From: Nostoc paludosum FACHB-159
GTDB taxonomy: Bacteria; Cyanobacteriota; Cyanobacteriia; Cyanobacteriales; Nostocaceae
DNA: 64,000 bases
Direction of reading: 5' to 3'
Assembly (NCBI RefSeq): GCF_014698835.1
Contig: NZ_JACJTU010000007.1
Coordinates: forward strand, 62,001 to 126,000
Shown here piece after piece: positions 47,109 to 55,741 of the stretch. Position numbers and translations under genes: made by a program. The notes under the pieces were generated by a model. It had not been told where the DNA came from and did not search any database. It saw only the letters and a program-made list of their open reading frames with translations. How positions within the stretch are numbered: position 1 is the first letter of the stretch; each line of letters begins with the position of its first letter.

Positions 47109-47978
47109 TTAATCATTCAGATAACTTAGTAGAGAAAATATTCTTCTTCTGGTATCAGTAAATGATCTACGTCCGTGTAAAAATCTTGAATTATCAATCA
47201 TTACTAAGTCACCTGATTCCCAATCAATTACCTCAGCTAATCTGTTCATGAGTTCCTGAATTTGGTTGATAACTCCTAGAGGAATGGGTGAGCCATCTTC
47301 AAAAGTAACGACTGCTTTGGGGTTTTTATACTCAGAAATTAAACTGTTTGCAAAGGCATATTGATTACCATATTTTGTTTTGACTACAGCAGAACAAATA
47401 TATTCTATATAAACAGATTGGTCTTCATTGATTCGGTAACTTAAACCTTCAATACCGTCCAAAGTTTTTTTAACGTCAGCAATGCTAGCGCCTGTACCTA
47501 AAAAACGTTTCCAATCCACAGCAGGAAATTTTTGCAAAAATCTAATCTTTCTAGAAATAAATAAATTCTTCAGTTCCCCACTCATTTCCTCCCAAACTCG
47601 AACACCATCCCAGAATAAAGTTTCACCACCCTGTGCTGCTGGTACACCGCAGCAAAACCAAACTACATCTGGACGAAAGGGAGAATTAGCATTCTCACAG
47701 TGAGGACTAACATAATGCATTCCAGGATCTACTAAAGTGATATACCGATTGTTTGGGTCAACAATGGGTCTATCTTTATCTAAGACAAACCTAGAACTGA
47801 ATTTTTCTGCAAAGGCTTTCATCTCTTTATAAGTAACACCAAATCCTCGAAAAAGAAGAATACCAAATGACTTAAACATTTTCAAATTTTCTTGTCGAGG
47901 CAAATCTAGAATACTATTACCTTGGTTGTTGTAAATTATTTGAGCATTTGTGCTTGTGTCGAAATTGATATTTTTCAT
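47109..47978 (-). CDS. Free-standing TauD/AsnO-type Fe(II)/2-oxoglutarate oxygenase
   Basis: This protein of about 289 residues belongs to the TauD/TfdA and clavaminate-synthase-like group. The metal ligands are His and Glu of HCEN near residue 93 and the distal His of FLHGRRSF near residue 269, with the Arg that binds 2-oxoglutarate just after it. The GVPAAQGGET segment is characteristic. HxE rather than HxD is the arrangement used by asparagine hydroxylase AsnO and clavaminate synthase. The frame can be opened two codons earlier at a TTG (47984), but the ATG at 47978 is the better start. It could hydroxylate an amino acid before activation (Asn for NRPS-3 is one option) or a carrier-bound chain on PKS-1, the next gene. 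Its substrate is not determined. Confidence 0.88.
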   Translation of the reverse strand: MKNINFDTSTNAQIIYNNQGNSILDLPRQENLKMFKSFGILLFRGFGVTYKEMKAFAEKFSSRFVLDKDRPIVDPNNRYITLVDPGMHYVSPHCENANSPFRPDVVWFCCGVPAAQGGETLFWDGVRVWEEMSGELKNLFISRKIRFLQKFPAVDWKRFLGTGASIADVKKTLDGIEGLSYRINEDQSVYIEYICSAVVKTKYGNQYAFANSLISEYKNPKAVVTFEDGSPIPLGVINQIQELMNRLAEVIDWESGDLVMIDNSRFLHGRRSFTDTRRRIFSLLSYLND

Positions 47979-48042
47979 ATTCAAATTTGTTCAAGTATCT
48001 GATTTTTCTAGAAATAGTAATACAGCAAATCAATAAAAAATA

Positions 48043-48168
48043 CTAATTCAAAACTTTAAAATTCATTTCTGAAGCAAGCAAATATCGATTTAATATTTCC
48101 ACAGCTACTTAGGCTATGTAAGGTCGTATATCACCATGCCCACCCCAAGCTACGATTGTAATTTGCAT
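48043..48168 (-). pseudogene. Remnant of a second glycosyltransferase gene
   Basis: Reading down from the ATG at 48168 gives MQITIVAWGGHGDIRPYIA and then a TAA. This closely matches the N-terminus of the intact glycosyltransferase at 49583 (MRITIATIGSHGDVRPYVA). In the same frame after the stop comes AVEILNRYLLASE, which resembles the C-terminal end of such enzymes. Only the two ends survive, so the gene seems to have lost its middle. It occupies the 318-bp gap between the intact glycosyltransferase and the TauD oxygenase; I see nothing else in that gap. The N-terminal homology is clear, the C-terminal part is tentative. Confidence 0.65.
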
Positions 48169-48302
48169 ATTTGTTTCCTGACGTATTCTGCAATGGGTTG
48201 AAATTTTATTTTTTGGAGCAAATTAAACATAATTAAGAAACCTTTAAAATCAAACTTCAAACGGCTGAAATTTAGAATACCTTAGATACTTTTCAACAAA
48301 CT

Positions 48303-49583
48303 TTATACTAAACTTAGCCTCTTATTAGCTGGCAAATGTTTATCAAATGCTGCGATCGCTTGTTGAATACCATCCTCTCTCGCAATTTTCTTACTAATTT
48401 CAAGTAGGCGAGTTTGCATTGCGCGATCGCTAATAGCAGTTTGAATTGCTGCTGCTAACTTTTTAGCAGACAATTGCTCTTTATCCTGTAGTTCAAAATC
48501 AATACCTAAACCTGATTTTGCCAGCTGGTTTGCCCAAAATTCTCGATCTGTCAAGAAAGGATCTGGAATAGCAATTGAAGGAATTCCAGCGCGTAAACTA
48601 CTCATAATTGTTCCCAAACCACCATGATGTACAACTACTGCCACTTTTGGAAATAGCCATTCATGAGGTATCAAACCTTTAATCAAAAATAATCGCTCTG
48701 TAGGTTCAGTATCGTTTTCCTCATCCTCTGAACTCTGCACAATTATTCGCCGTCCGGTTAGTGCTGAAACTTCTAGCAACACTTCTTTTGTAAATTGATT
48801 ATTATCCCAAATCTTACTAATATAAATTGGTGGCAAGCCTTCAGATAAAAAATCTATTAGTTTTGTAGAAGGTTGCCAATCTTTGAAAGTATCTAAAAAC
48901 CAATAACCTGTTAGATGTACATGTTCCTCCCATTCAGATGGTTTAGATATCAGAGGGCTAAAACTATAGATTGTTGGTAATTTTTGTTGCTGTAAATTAG
49001 TCAACAAACCAGCAAAAATAGGAAGAGGTGGTAAATTTAAAGTTGCCTGCCGCCATTTATTAATAGTTGTGCGAATATGCAACCAAAAAATCATGTCATA
49101 AACCAGATAACTCAGTCTATTATAAGTAGTTCCCAATATCTTGAAAGGAGGCATTCCCACGTAATGGAAATCTTGTGTTTCGTGATGAGGTTGCATAGGA
49201 GCGAAATAACACGGCACACCTAGTTTTTCTGCAATATAGTAACAAGGATATGCAACTCCATTAAATATAATCGCCTCTGCTCCCTGGCACGTCTGCCATA
49301 ACTGAGCTAGCATACTATTTTCAATTTTCAGATCGTCTGATGAATAAGCTATTTCATTGAAAGTACGAATGTTAAAAATACGCTTTTTATATAGATATTT
49401 CTCAAAGTTTGGAGGCTCCCAACCCATAGCAACAAATTCAATTCCAAAACTTTTGATAAATTCTCCATGATCCTCAATCGTGGCAATTCGCACTTCATGT
49501 CCAGCTTTTTCTAACCCTAAAGCTAAAGCGACATAAGGTCTAACGTCACCATGCGAACCGATTGTAGCAATTGTTATACGCAT
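48303..49583 (-). CDS. Glycosyltransferase, GT1/GT28 type (UDP-sugar dependent)
   Basis: This 426-residue protein has the GT28-like N-terminus MRITIATIGSHGDVRPYVAL, which binds the acceptor in related sterol and antibiotic glycosyltransferases. The donor-binding C-terminal signature HHGGLGTIMSSLRAGIP lies near residue 317, followed by a PFLTDREFWA segment equivalent to the usual P-x-x-x-DQ-x-x-WA block. It probably transfers a sugar to a hydroxyl of the lipopeptide, as in glycosylated cyanobacterial lipopeptides. No sugar-nucleotide synthesis genes lie nearby, so a common nucleotide sugar is likely. It lies 30 bp after NRPS-1 and reads in the same direction, so it is part of the cluster. A decayed copy of its 5' end lies just downstream. 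Confidence 0.9.
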   Translation of the reverse strand: MRITIATIGSHGDVRPYVALALGLEKAGHEVRIATIEDHGEFIKSFGIEFVAMGWEPPNFEKYLYKKRIFNIRTFNEIAYSSDDLKIENSMLAQLWQTCQGAEAIIFNGVAYPCYYIAEKLGVPCYFAPMQPHHETQDFHYVGMPPFKILGTTYNRLSYLVYDMIFWLHIRTTINKWRQATLNLPPLPIFAGLLTNLQQQKLPTIYSFSPLISKPSEWEEHVHLTGYWFLDTFKDWQPSTKLIDFLSEGLPPIYISKIWDNNQFTKEVLLEVSALTGRRIIVQSSEDEENDTEPTERLFLIKGLIPHEWLFPKVAVVVHHGGLGTIMSSLRAGIPSIAIPDPFLTDREFWANQLAKSGLGIDFELQDKEQLSAKKLAAAIQTAISDRAMQTRLLEISKKIAREDGIQQAIAAFDKHLPANKRLSLV

Positions 49584-49613
49584 ATAATATTTAACCTATT
49601 TTCCTTGCCTCAA

Positions 49614-52600
49614 TTAACGAGAATTATTTCTAGACTGCTTCATAAATAATTGTTTTTGTTTATGAAGTGCTTCTTTTTGCTTTTGTACGCGATCGCCAAT
49701 TTTTTCAAAAGATAATTTATGGTTTATTGTTTGGCTTAAATATTCGGCTAAAGAGTGAATAGTTGGGTTCTGAAACATGGTGACAACTGATATATCTCGC
49801 TGCAAAATTGCACGCAGTTTATGATTTATCTGAAGCATCAGTAGCGAATGCCCACCTAAATCAAAAAAGTTATCATGAATACCCACTTTCTCTAAATGCA
49901 ACACCTCTTGCCAAATCTTTCCTATCTGCTGTTCCATATCCGATCGCGGTGCTTGATAAGCTGCCATCAATTCTGGACGCAAGCTTTCAGGTACAGCTAA
50001 AGCACGACGGTCTAATTTTCCATTAGGCAAAAGTGGTAAGCTATCTAGCAGCATGAAAACACTAGGTATCATGTAATTAGGTAACAGTTCTTTTAAATAA
50101 ATTTGCAATTCATTGATTTTGAGTATTTGCTCTTGTTGAGGAACAATATAAGCCACCAATTGCCGATTGCCTGGTTTGTTTTCTCGTGCCAAAACTACAG
50201 CTTCTTTCACTTCTGAAAGTTTTAACAACGCGTTCTCAATTTCTCCCAACTCAATACGAAACCCTCTAATCTTTACCTGACCATCAATTCGTCCCAAATA
50301 CTCCAAATTTCCATCACTTAGATAACGAGCTAAATCTCCAGTTTTATAGAGTCGTGAGTTCAGTTGATTATTGAAACAATGAGATATAAACCGTTCTTTT
50401 GTTAATTCCGGTCGGTTTAAATAACCTCTAGCCAAACCAGCACCGCCAATATAAATTTCTCCTGGTATGCCAATTGGTACTGGTTTTAATCGAGCATCGA
50501 GCAGATAAATTTGTGTATTGGCGATCGGGCGACCTATAGTTACACTACTATCACCTTTTTTGACCAAGCTAAATGTGGAATAAGTCGTATCTTCAGATGG
50601 GCCGTAAAGATTAAAAACCTTTTGAATATTATTATTTTTTTGATAAATCTGCTGCACTAGGGCATTTTGCAACGGTTCTCCAGCAAGATTAACTGTCCTG
50701 ACTGAAGGAGGTAAACCGTCTACTTGCAATAATTCTGTAATGATGCTGGGAACTGTATTCACCAAAGTTACCTCCGCAGTTAACGAGGGTAAATGTAAAG
50801 CATTCTCTACAAGAATCACTTTTCCACCCCAACTCAGAGGAACAAACAATTCAAATACTGACAAATCAAAGCAAACGGAGGTTGACGCTAAAACTCCAGC
50901 CAGGTCATTATCTGTAAAGATGTTTCTCGCCCATGTTAATAAAGCAATGCAACTTTGATGTTCGATCGCAACGCCTTTTGGTACACCAGTAGAACCAGAA
51001 GTATAGATGACATAAGCTAGATGATTGGGTTTTACTTCACTGCACAGATTTTTTGTACTCTGTCGGCTAAATAATGTTGATTCTCCATCGATACAGACGA
51101 CATCTACATGAGATTTAGCAAACAACTTAACTAGATGGGTGTGAGTCACCAGTATTTTGGCCTGACTGTCTTCTAGCATCAAAGTTAAGCGTTCCTGGGG
51201 ATAGGTTAAATCTAGTGGTACATAAGCTCCACCGACTTTCAGGATCGCTAACATTGCAATTAGCATTTCTATACTGCGTTCCATGCAAAGACCTACAATT
51301 ACTTCTGGTTTCACCTCTAGTTCTTGTAAGTAATGCGCTAGCTGATTTGCTCGGTTGTTTAACTCTCTATAGGTTAATTGCTGATTTCCAAAGACAACTG
51401 CAACAGCATTTGGTGTTTTTTCTGCCTGTTCCTCAAACAATTGATGAATACACTTGTTTTGCAGATAATCTGTGTTGGTATTATTCCACTCAACTAATAA
51501 TTGTCGGATTTCCGATGGAGTCAGTAATTGTAAATCTGCTATGTGTTGTTTGGGGTCGCTAATTATACTTTCTAACAAAGTCTCGAAGTGCCCTAACATC
51601 CGGTTAATAGTATCTGCATTGAATAAATTTGTGTTGTACTCGCAAGTTGCAATTAACCCTCCCTCGGAATCCTCCATAAACACAGTCAAATCAAACTTAG
51701 ATGTCCCGTTGTAACCTTCTTCATAAGTAATTGAGACATCCGACAGGCTTAAGTTGGGTTTCGGCACATTCTGGAGAACGAACATCACCTGAAATAATGG
51801 GTTGTAACTCAGGTCTCTACTTGGTTTTAGCTCCTCTACCAACTTTTCAAAAGGTAAGTCTTGATGAATGTATGCTTCTAAAGCTGTTGACTTCACCCGT
51901 GCTAACAAATCTTCAAAACTCAGGTCGCCAGAAAGGTCTGTACGCATTACTAAAACATTGACAAAAAATCCTATTAATGATTTGATTGCTGCTCTGTTAC
52001 GACTGGCAATTGGCGAACCTACTAAAATGTCAGTCTGACCGGTGTAACGATACAGCAAGGTTTTGAAGGCTGCAAGCAAGGTGATAAACAGCGTTACTCC
52101 CTGGTGACGGCTGAAATTCTTCAGTTTTGTTGTCAGAGTTTGGGAAAAAACTAGTTTGGCTTGGGCACCGTTGAATGTTTGAACTGGGGAACGCGGACGA
52201 TCTGTAGGCAGTTGTAATATAGTTAGTTCGCCACTCAACTTTTGTTTCCAATAAGTCAATAGGTGTTGAATGCGATCGCCATCAAGCCATTTTCGCTGCC
52301 AATTGACAAAATCTCTATACTGAATGGGTAATTCAGCAACTGATAAAAGTTCGGTAGAGAATGCTTTGTATAGTGCAGCTAGTTCTTTAATCAAAACACC
52401 GATAGACCAACCATCTGCAATTATATGATGCAGAGTGACCAATAATTGATAATTTTTATCATTTAAATGTAAAATTTTAGCACGCACAAGGAATTGAGCA
52501 GATAAATCAAATGGCTGCTGTGCGAATTCTCTAGCCAAACGTTGTGCTTGTTGAATGCGTTCGCTGTCTGATAGGGAACGCAAATCTTCAACGTCCAAAG

Positions 52601-54932
52601 TTACAGGTACGGCTTGATTGATAACTTGGACGGGTTGTCCATCAACCAATGTAAAGCTTGTACGTAAGACTTCGTGTCGTCTAATAATTTCGTTAAGACT
52701 ATCTTGTAAGGCTTTTAAGTTTATGCAACCTTGGAAGTTAATAATTATAGGAATATTATATGTGGGAGTATCGGGAGTTAGCTGATTAATAAACCACAAT
52801 CCCTGCTGGGCAAAAGATAGAGGATGAATTGATGTATTTTTTTCTTCTTGGGTAAAAGATATTGACGGTATTGCTTGTGTTGTCATTTGAGCTAGTAGCT
52901 TTGTGACAAGCGATCGCGTACTCATCCCTTCAAAGAAATCTGCTACCGATACTTCTATTTCTAAGTCAAGCTCAATGCGATTTTTTAATTCAAATACTTT
53001 TAAAGAATCAAGTCCTAGCGTACTTAACGCTTCTTGTGGATTAATATTATCTGCTGAAATTGAAAGTACTCCTGCTAACAGTTCAATTAAATAATTTTCT
53101 AGAATCTGTTGACATTCCCTTGGAGAAAGCGCCAACACTTGAGAACGCTGTAATCGAGTTTCTTTTCTAGTAATCTCAGTAATTTTGAGAATATTGCTGG
53201 CAACTATATTTAGTTGATTATTTTCAAACTGAGCGCGAGTTGCACGACGTTGAATTTTACCGCTAGAAGTTTTGGGAATACTACCCGGTTTAATTAAAAC
53301 TACGCCATAAACTTGGACTTCATGTTCTTCTGTAATCGCTTGCCGAATTGCACTAATGGCTTCTTCTAAATTTGGTTTGGCGCGAAACTCTAATTCTTGT
53401 ACAACTATTAACCTTTCTTCGTTATTAACTTCTACTGTAAATGCTGCATTAGCACCAGAACGTAATGATGCATGGCTGCGTTGGGCGGTTAATTCTATAT
53501 CTTGCGGGTAAAGATTGCGACCGCGAACAATAATTAAATCTTTGGCTCTACCTGTGATGAAAAGCTCTTGATTGTCTAAAAAACCTAAATCTCCAGTTCG
53601 TAAGAATGGCCCTTTACCTGTGTCTGATAAATAAGCACGGAAGGTTTCTTCTGTCTCTTGCAAACGATTCCAATAACCTTGACCTACACTTGGCCCAGAT
53701 ACCCAAATTTCCCCGATTTCATCAGGTTGACAACTATTGAGTCTTTCTGGATTGGCAATTACTACCTCTTGTTGTGGTATGACTCGACCACAGCTAACAA
53801 AATGACAAATATTCTCATCTTTTAGGTATGATTTAACTACTCGATTGCATTCTAATGCAGACTTCTGGACTGTTTTGATTGTGGGTGCCGTTGCTTTATC
53901 TACACCAGAAACCATGAGAGTTGTTTCAGCCATTCCATAGCAAGGATAGAATGCTTCTTTACGGAAACCACACTCGGCGAAAGCCGCAGCAAATCGTTCT
54001 AAAGTATCATGACGAATCGGTTCAGCACCGTTAAACGCCACACTCCAACTACTCAAATCAAGTGTTTGTTTTTGTTCGGGAGTAATTTTTTGAGTACATA
54101 ATTCATAGGCAAAGTTAGGGCCGCCACTGGTTGTCCCTCGGTACTCGGAGATAGTTTGCAACCAACGATATGGACGCTGGAGAAAAGAAGCCGGAGGTAT
54201 AATGATGCAAGGAAAGCCACCATATAAAGGTTGCAATATTCCTCCAATCAGACCCATATCGTGGTACATCGGTAACCACGTCACGAACTTACATTCTGGA
54301 GAATGTTCCATGAATTGGTAAGTCGTAGCAGCATTGTGTAGTAGGTTCCGATGACTAATCATTACACCTTTGGGTGTGCCTGTAGAACCAGAGGTGTATT
54401 GTAAAAAAGCTAAGGTATCTTGATGAATAGAGGGTTGTTGCCAAGTATCTTCTATTCCCTGTGGGAGATTATCTGTAGTCAGCCACTGCAAAGATTCTAA
54501 GTCGGCCTTTTGTGTCATCAAAGATTGCACTGTCCGCAGGATTTCTGTTGTCGTCAGCGCGATCGCTGCTTGTGCATCTTGGGAAATCGCCTTGATTCTC
54601 GGTGTGTTGCGCTCGTTTCGCGGCGGATATGCAGTTACAGCCACAACTCCCGCATACAAACAACCGAAAAAAGCAACTAAAAAATCTAGTCCCTGAGGAT
54701 AAAGCAGTAAAGCACGTTCCCCAGTCAAACCCAATGCTTGTAATTGAGCCGCGATTTGACGCGATCGCCTATCTAATTCTTGATAGGTTAGTGTCGCTTT
54801 TTCTGTTTCCCCATCTAATAAAAAGGTAAAAGCATTTTTATCTGGCTGCGTAGAGCTTCTAAAGCGCAGTAATTCGACAACTGTATACAAGTCGTCCAAA
54901 GAATTAAATAAGCTATGAGAAGATTTATTCAT
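49614..54932 (-). CDS. NRPS-1: FAAL-ACP-C-A-PCP, lipoinitiation module, alanine-like code
   Basis: This 1772-residue protein starts the product. Residues about 20-580 form a fatty acyl-AMP ligase (YTSGSTGTPKG near 180; YGMAETT; the C-terminal SGKIQRRATR block). An ACP with GLDSLKV near 641 follows, then a condensation domain (HHIIADG near 836), an adenylation domain (YTSGSTG near 1311) and a PCP (GGHSL near 1694). The code I read is D-L-F-N-N-A-L-T-Y-K, which matches the alanine code as I recall it. The FAAL would activate a free fatty acid, load it on the ACP, and the C domain would acylate Ala. A helical basic C-terminal tail probably docks to PKS-1. It is the first gene of the unidirectional cluster; its promoter must lie in the 809-bp gap upstream, where a decayed copy of its own 5' region is found. 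Confidence 0.94.
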   Translation of the reverse strand: MNKSSHSLFNSLDDLYTVVELLRFRSSTQPDKNAFTFLLDGETEKATLTYQELDRRSRQIAAQLQALGLTGERALLLYPQGLDFLVAFFGCLYAGVVAVTAYPPRNERNTPRIKAISQDAQAAIALTTTEILRTVQSLMTQKADLESLQWLTTDNLPQGIEDTWQQPSIHQDTLAFLQYTSGSTGTPKGVMISHRNLLHNAATTYQFMEHSPECKFVTWLPMYHDMGLIGGILQPLYGGFPCIIIPPASFLQRPYRWLQTISEYRGTTSGGPNFAYELCTQKITPEQKQTLDLSSWSVAFNGAEPIRHDTLERFAAAFAECGFRKEAFYPCYGMAETTLMVSGVDKATAPTIKTVQKSALECNRVVKSYLKDENICHFVSCGRVIPQQEVVIANPERLNSCQPDEIGEIWVSGPSVGQGYWNRLQETEETFRAYLSDTGKGPFLRTGDLGFLDNQELFITGRAKDLIIVRGRNLYPQDIELTAQRSHASLRSGANAAFTVEVNNEERLIVVQELEFRAKPNLEEAISAIRQAITEEHEVQVYGVVLIKPGSIPKTSSGKIQRRATRAQFENNQLNIVASNILKITEITRKETRLQRSQVLALSPRECQQILENYLIELLAGVLSISADNINPQEALSTLGLDSLKVFELKNRIELDLEIEVSVADFFEGMSTRSLVTKLLAQMTTQAIPSISFTQEEKNTSIHPLSFAQQGLWFINQLTPDTPTYNIPIIINFQGCINLKALQDSLNEIIRRHEVLRTSFTLVDGQPVQVINQAVPVTLDVEDLRSLSDSERIQQAQRLAREFAQQPFDLSAQFLVRAKILHLNDKNYQLLVTLHHIIADGWSIGVLIKELAALYKAFSTELLSVAELPIQYRDFVNWQRKWLDGDRIQHLLTYWKQKLSGELTILQLPTDRPRSPVQTFNGAQAKLVFSQTLTTKLKNFSRHQGVTLFITLLAAFKTLLYRYTGQTDILVGSPIASRNRAAIKSLIGFFVNVLVMRTDLSGDLSFEDLLARVKSTALEAYIHQDLPFEKLVEELKPSRDLSYNPLFQVMFVLQNVPKPNLSLSDVSITYEEGYNGTSKFDLTVFMEDSEGGLIATCEYNTNLFNADTINRMLGHFETLLESIISDPKQHIADLQLLTPSEIRQLLVEWNNTNTDYLQNKCIHQLFEEQAEKTPNAVAVVFGNQQLTYRELNNRANQLAHYLQELEVKPEVIVGLCMERSIEMLIAMLAILKVGGAYVPLDLTYPQERLTLMLEDSQAKILVTHTHLVKLFAKSHVDVVCIDGESTLFSRQSTKNLCSEVKPNHLAYVIYTSGSTGVPKGVAIEHQSCIALLTWARNIFTDNDLAGVLASTSVCFDLSVFELFVPLSWGGKVILVENALHLPSLTAEVTLVNTVPSIITELLQVDGLPPSVRTVNLAGEPLQNALVQQIYQKNNNIQKVFNLYGPSEDTTYSTFSLVKKGDSSVTIGRPIANTQIYLLDARLKPVPIGIPGEIYIGGAGLARGYLNRPELTKERFISHCFNNQLNSRLYKTGDLARYLSDGNLEYLGRIDGQVKIRGFRIELGEIENALLKLSEVKEAVVLARENKPGNRQLVAYIVPQQEQILKINELQIYLKELLPNYMIPSVFMLLDSLPLLPNGKLDRRALAVPESLRPELMAAYQAPRSDMEQQIGKIWQEVLHLEKVGIHDNFFDLGGHSLLMLQINHKLRAILQRDISVVTMFQNPTIHSLAEYLSQTINHKLSFEKIGDRVQKQKEALHKQKQLFMKQSRNNSR

Positions 54933-55017
54933 TTTTACGTGAAACCAACACCCTGTACATTCAAGACGTGTCTAATCAGCGTTTTTTTCGACCAAAATTT
55001 AATGTTTATAGTTAAGT

Positions 55018-55135
55018 GAATATTTGACGCGATCGCTTGTCTAATTCTTCACCAGAATCCACAAGTCAAGAGCGAAAAAGTATTTTTATCTGGCTTGTAA
55101 GCCAAAACACTGAACTTCACAAACTTGCAATTCGC
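55018..55135 (-). pseudogene. Decayed fragment of a FAAL 5' region
   Basis: Read leftward, this stretch encodes KPDKNTFSLL and, in a shifted frame, EELDKRSRQI. These match QPDKNAFTFLL and QELDRRSRQI near the start of NRPS-1. At DNA level atttgacgcgatcgc, tctaattctt and atttttatctggct are shared with 54750-54850. The copy is frameshifted and stops are present, so it is not coding. It looks like a leftover of an older first gene or a duplicated cluster edge. Confidence 0.65.
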
Positions 55136-55696
55136 TGTCATTAGTTCAGCTAACCACTTGGGATTGTCTCAACGCTAAATAATTGTGATTTACCTGGATA
55201 AATATCAGGGTTAATGCAAGTAATTTTTATTTATCCTTGATTACACTAACGAGAATAAGTTGCTTTAGCAAGAGTGCTGCTATAGATATTAATTGTTGAT
55301 AAAAGCTAAAACATCAGTTTTATTTATGATTTTTCTTTTTGTCAGATAAACATTTGTTTTCAACTGATAACAATCAATTACAAGCTATTTGCCCGTAATT
55401 TGGGGATGAACATCTGGATTTATTATCCACTGTATACTGATGCTCAACAGCGCCTAATTTGGCGCAAATCCTTAATTAAGCTAGCTATTTTGCCTTTTCA
55501 AGATATTTTTAAAAAAAGTAGTTTTCACTACTAATACTGTACTTAATTCAATATCAAGCAAATAAATGTTTAAAAATAATTATTAATTAAAGCCCAAAGT
55601 AAACAAAAAAAATTATGAATTATCTTGTGTCTTGTATCGCTTCATAATATGATTCAACTAACTTAAATGACAATCTTTTTCAAAGTTCGTCATTGT

Positions 55697-55741
55697 ATGT
55701 TCAGGTGTGGTCAAGTAGTGCGATCGAGTGAAAGCGGATAA
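55697..55741 (+). CDS. Possible 14-codon leader peptide before the TonB receptor
   Basis: An ATG opens the frame MFRCGQVVRSSESG, whose TAA stop is directly followed by the ATG of the receptor. Translation of the receptor could be coupled to it. No clear ribosome binding site is seen before it. It may be chance. Confidence 0.2.
   Translation: MFRCGQVVRSSESG

Larger units (their letters stand above)
54933..55741. other. Divergent intergenic region between biosynthesis and uptake genes
   Basis: This 809-bp gap separates NRPS-1 (leftward) from the TonB receptor (rightward) and should hold both promoters. It contains a decayed FAAL fragment (55018-55135), a small hairpin gcgcc-taattt-ggcgc (55450-55465), a perfect AT palindrome aataattatt (55575-55584) and a short leader frame (55697-55741). 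The AT palindrome and the sequence around 55363-55375 (actgataacaat) are weakly Fur-like, but neither is good enough to call an operator. I cannot place -10/-35 boxes with confidence. Confidence 0.6.

Noticed and set aside
51215..51562. A 115-codon plus-strand frame inside NRPS-1
   Set aside because: It is antisense to the start of the adenylation domain and has no recognisable motif.
55450..55465. Hairpin gcgcc-taattt-ggcgc as a terminator
   Set aside because: The stem is only five bases with no T run, and no gene ends nearby.
55363..55584. Fur-box-like sequences (actgataacaat near 55363 and aataattatt at 55575) in the divergent gap
   Set aside because: The matches are short and the region is AT-rich, so such sequences are expected by chance. 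A FurA-box matrix scan would be needed; two or more high-scoring sites near the mapped starts would support it.
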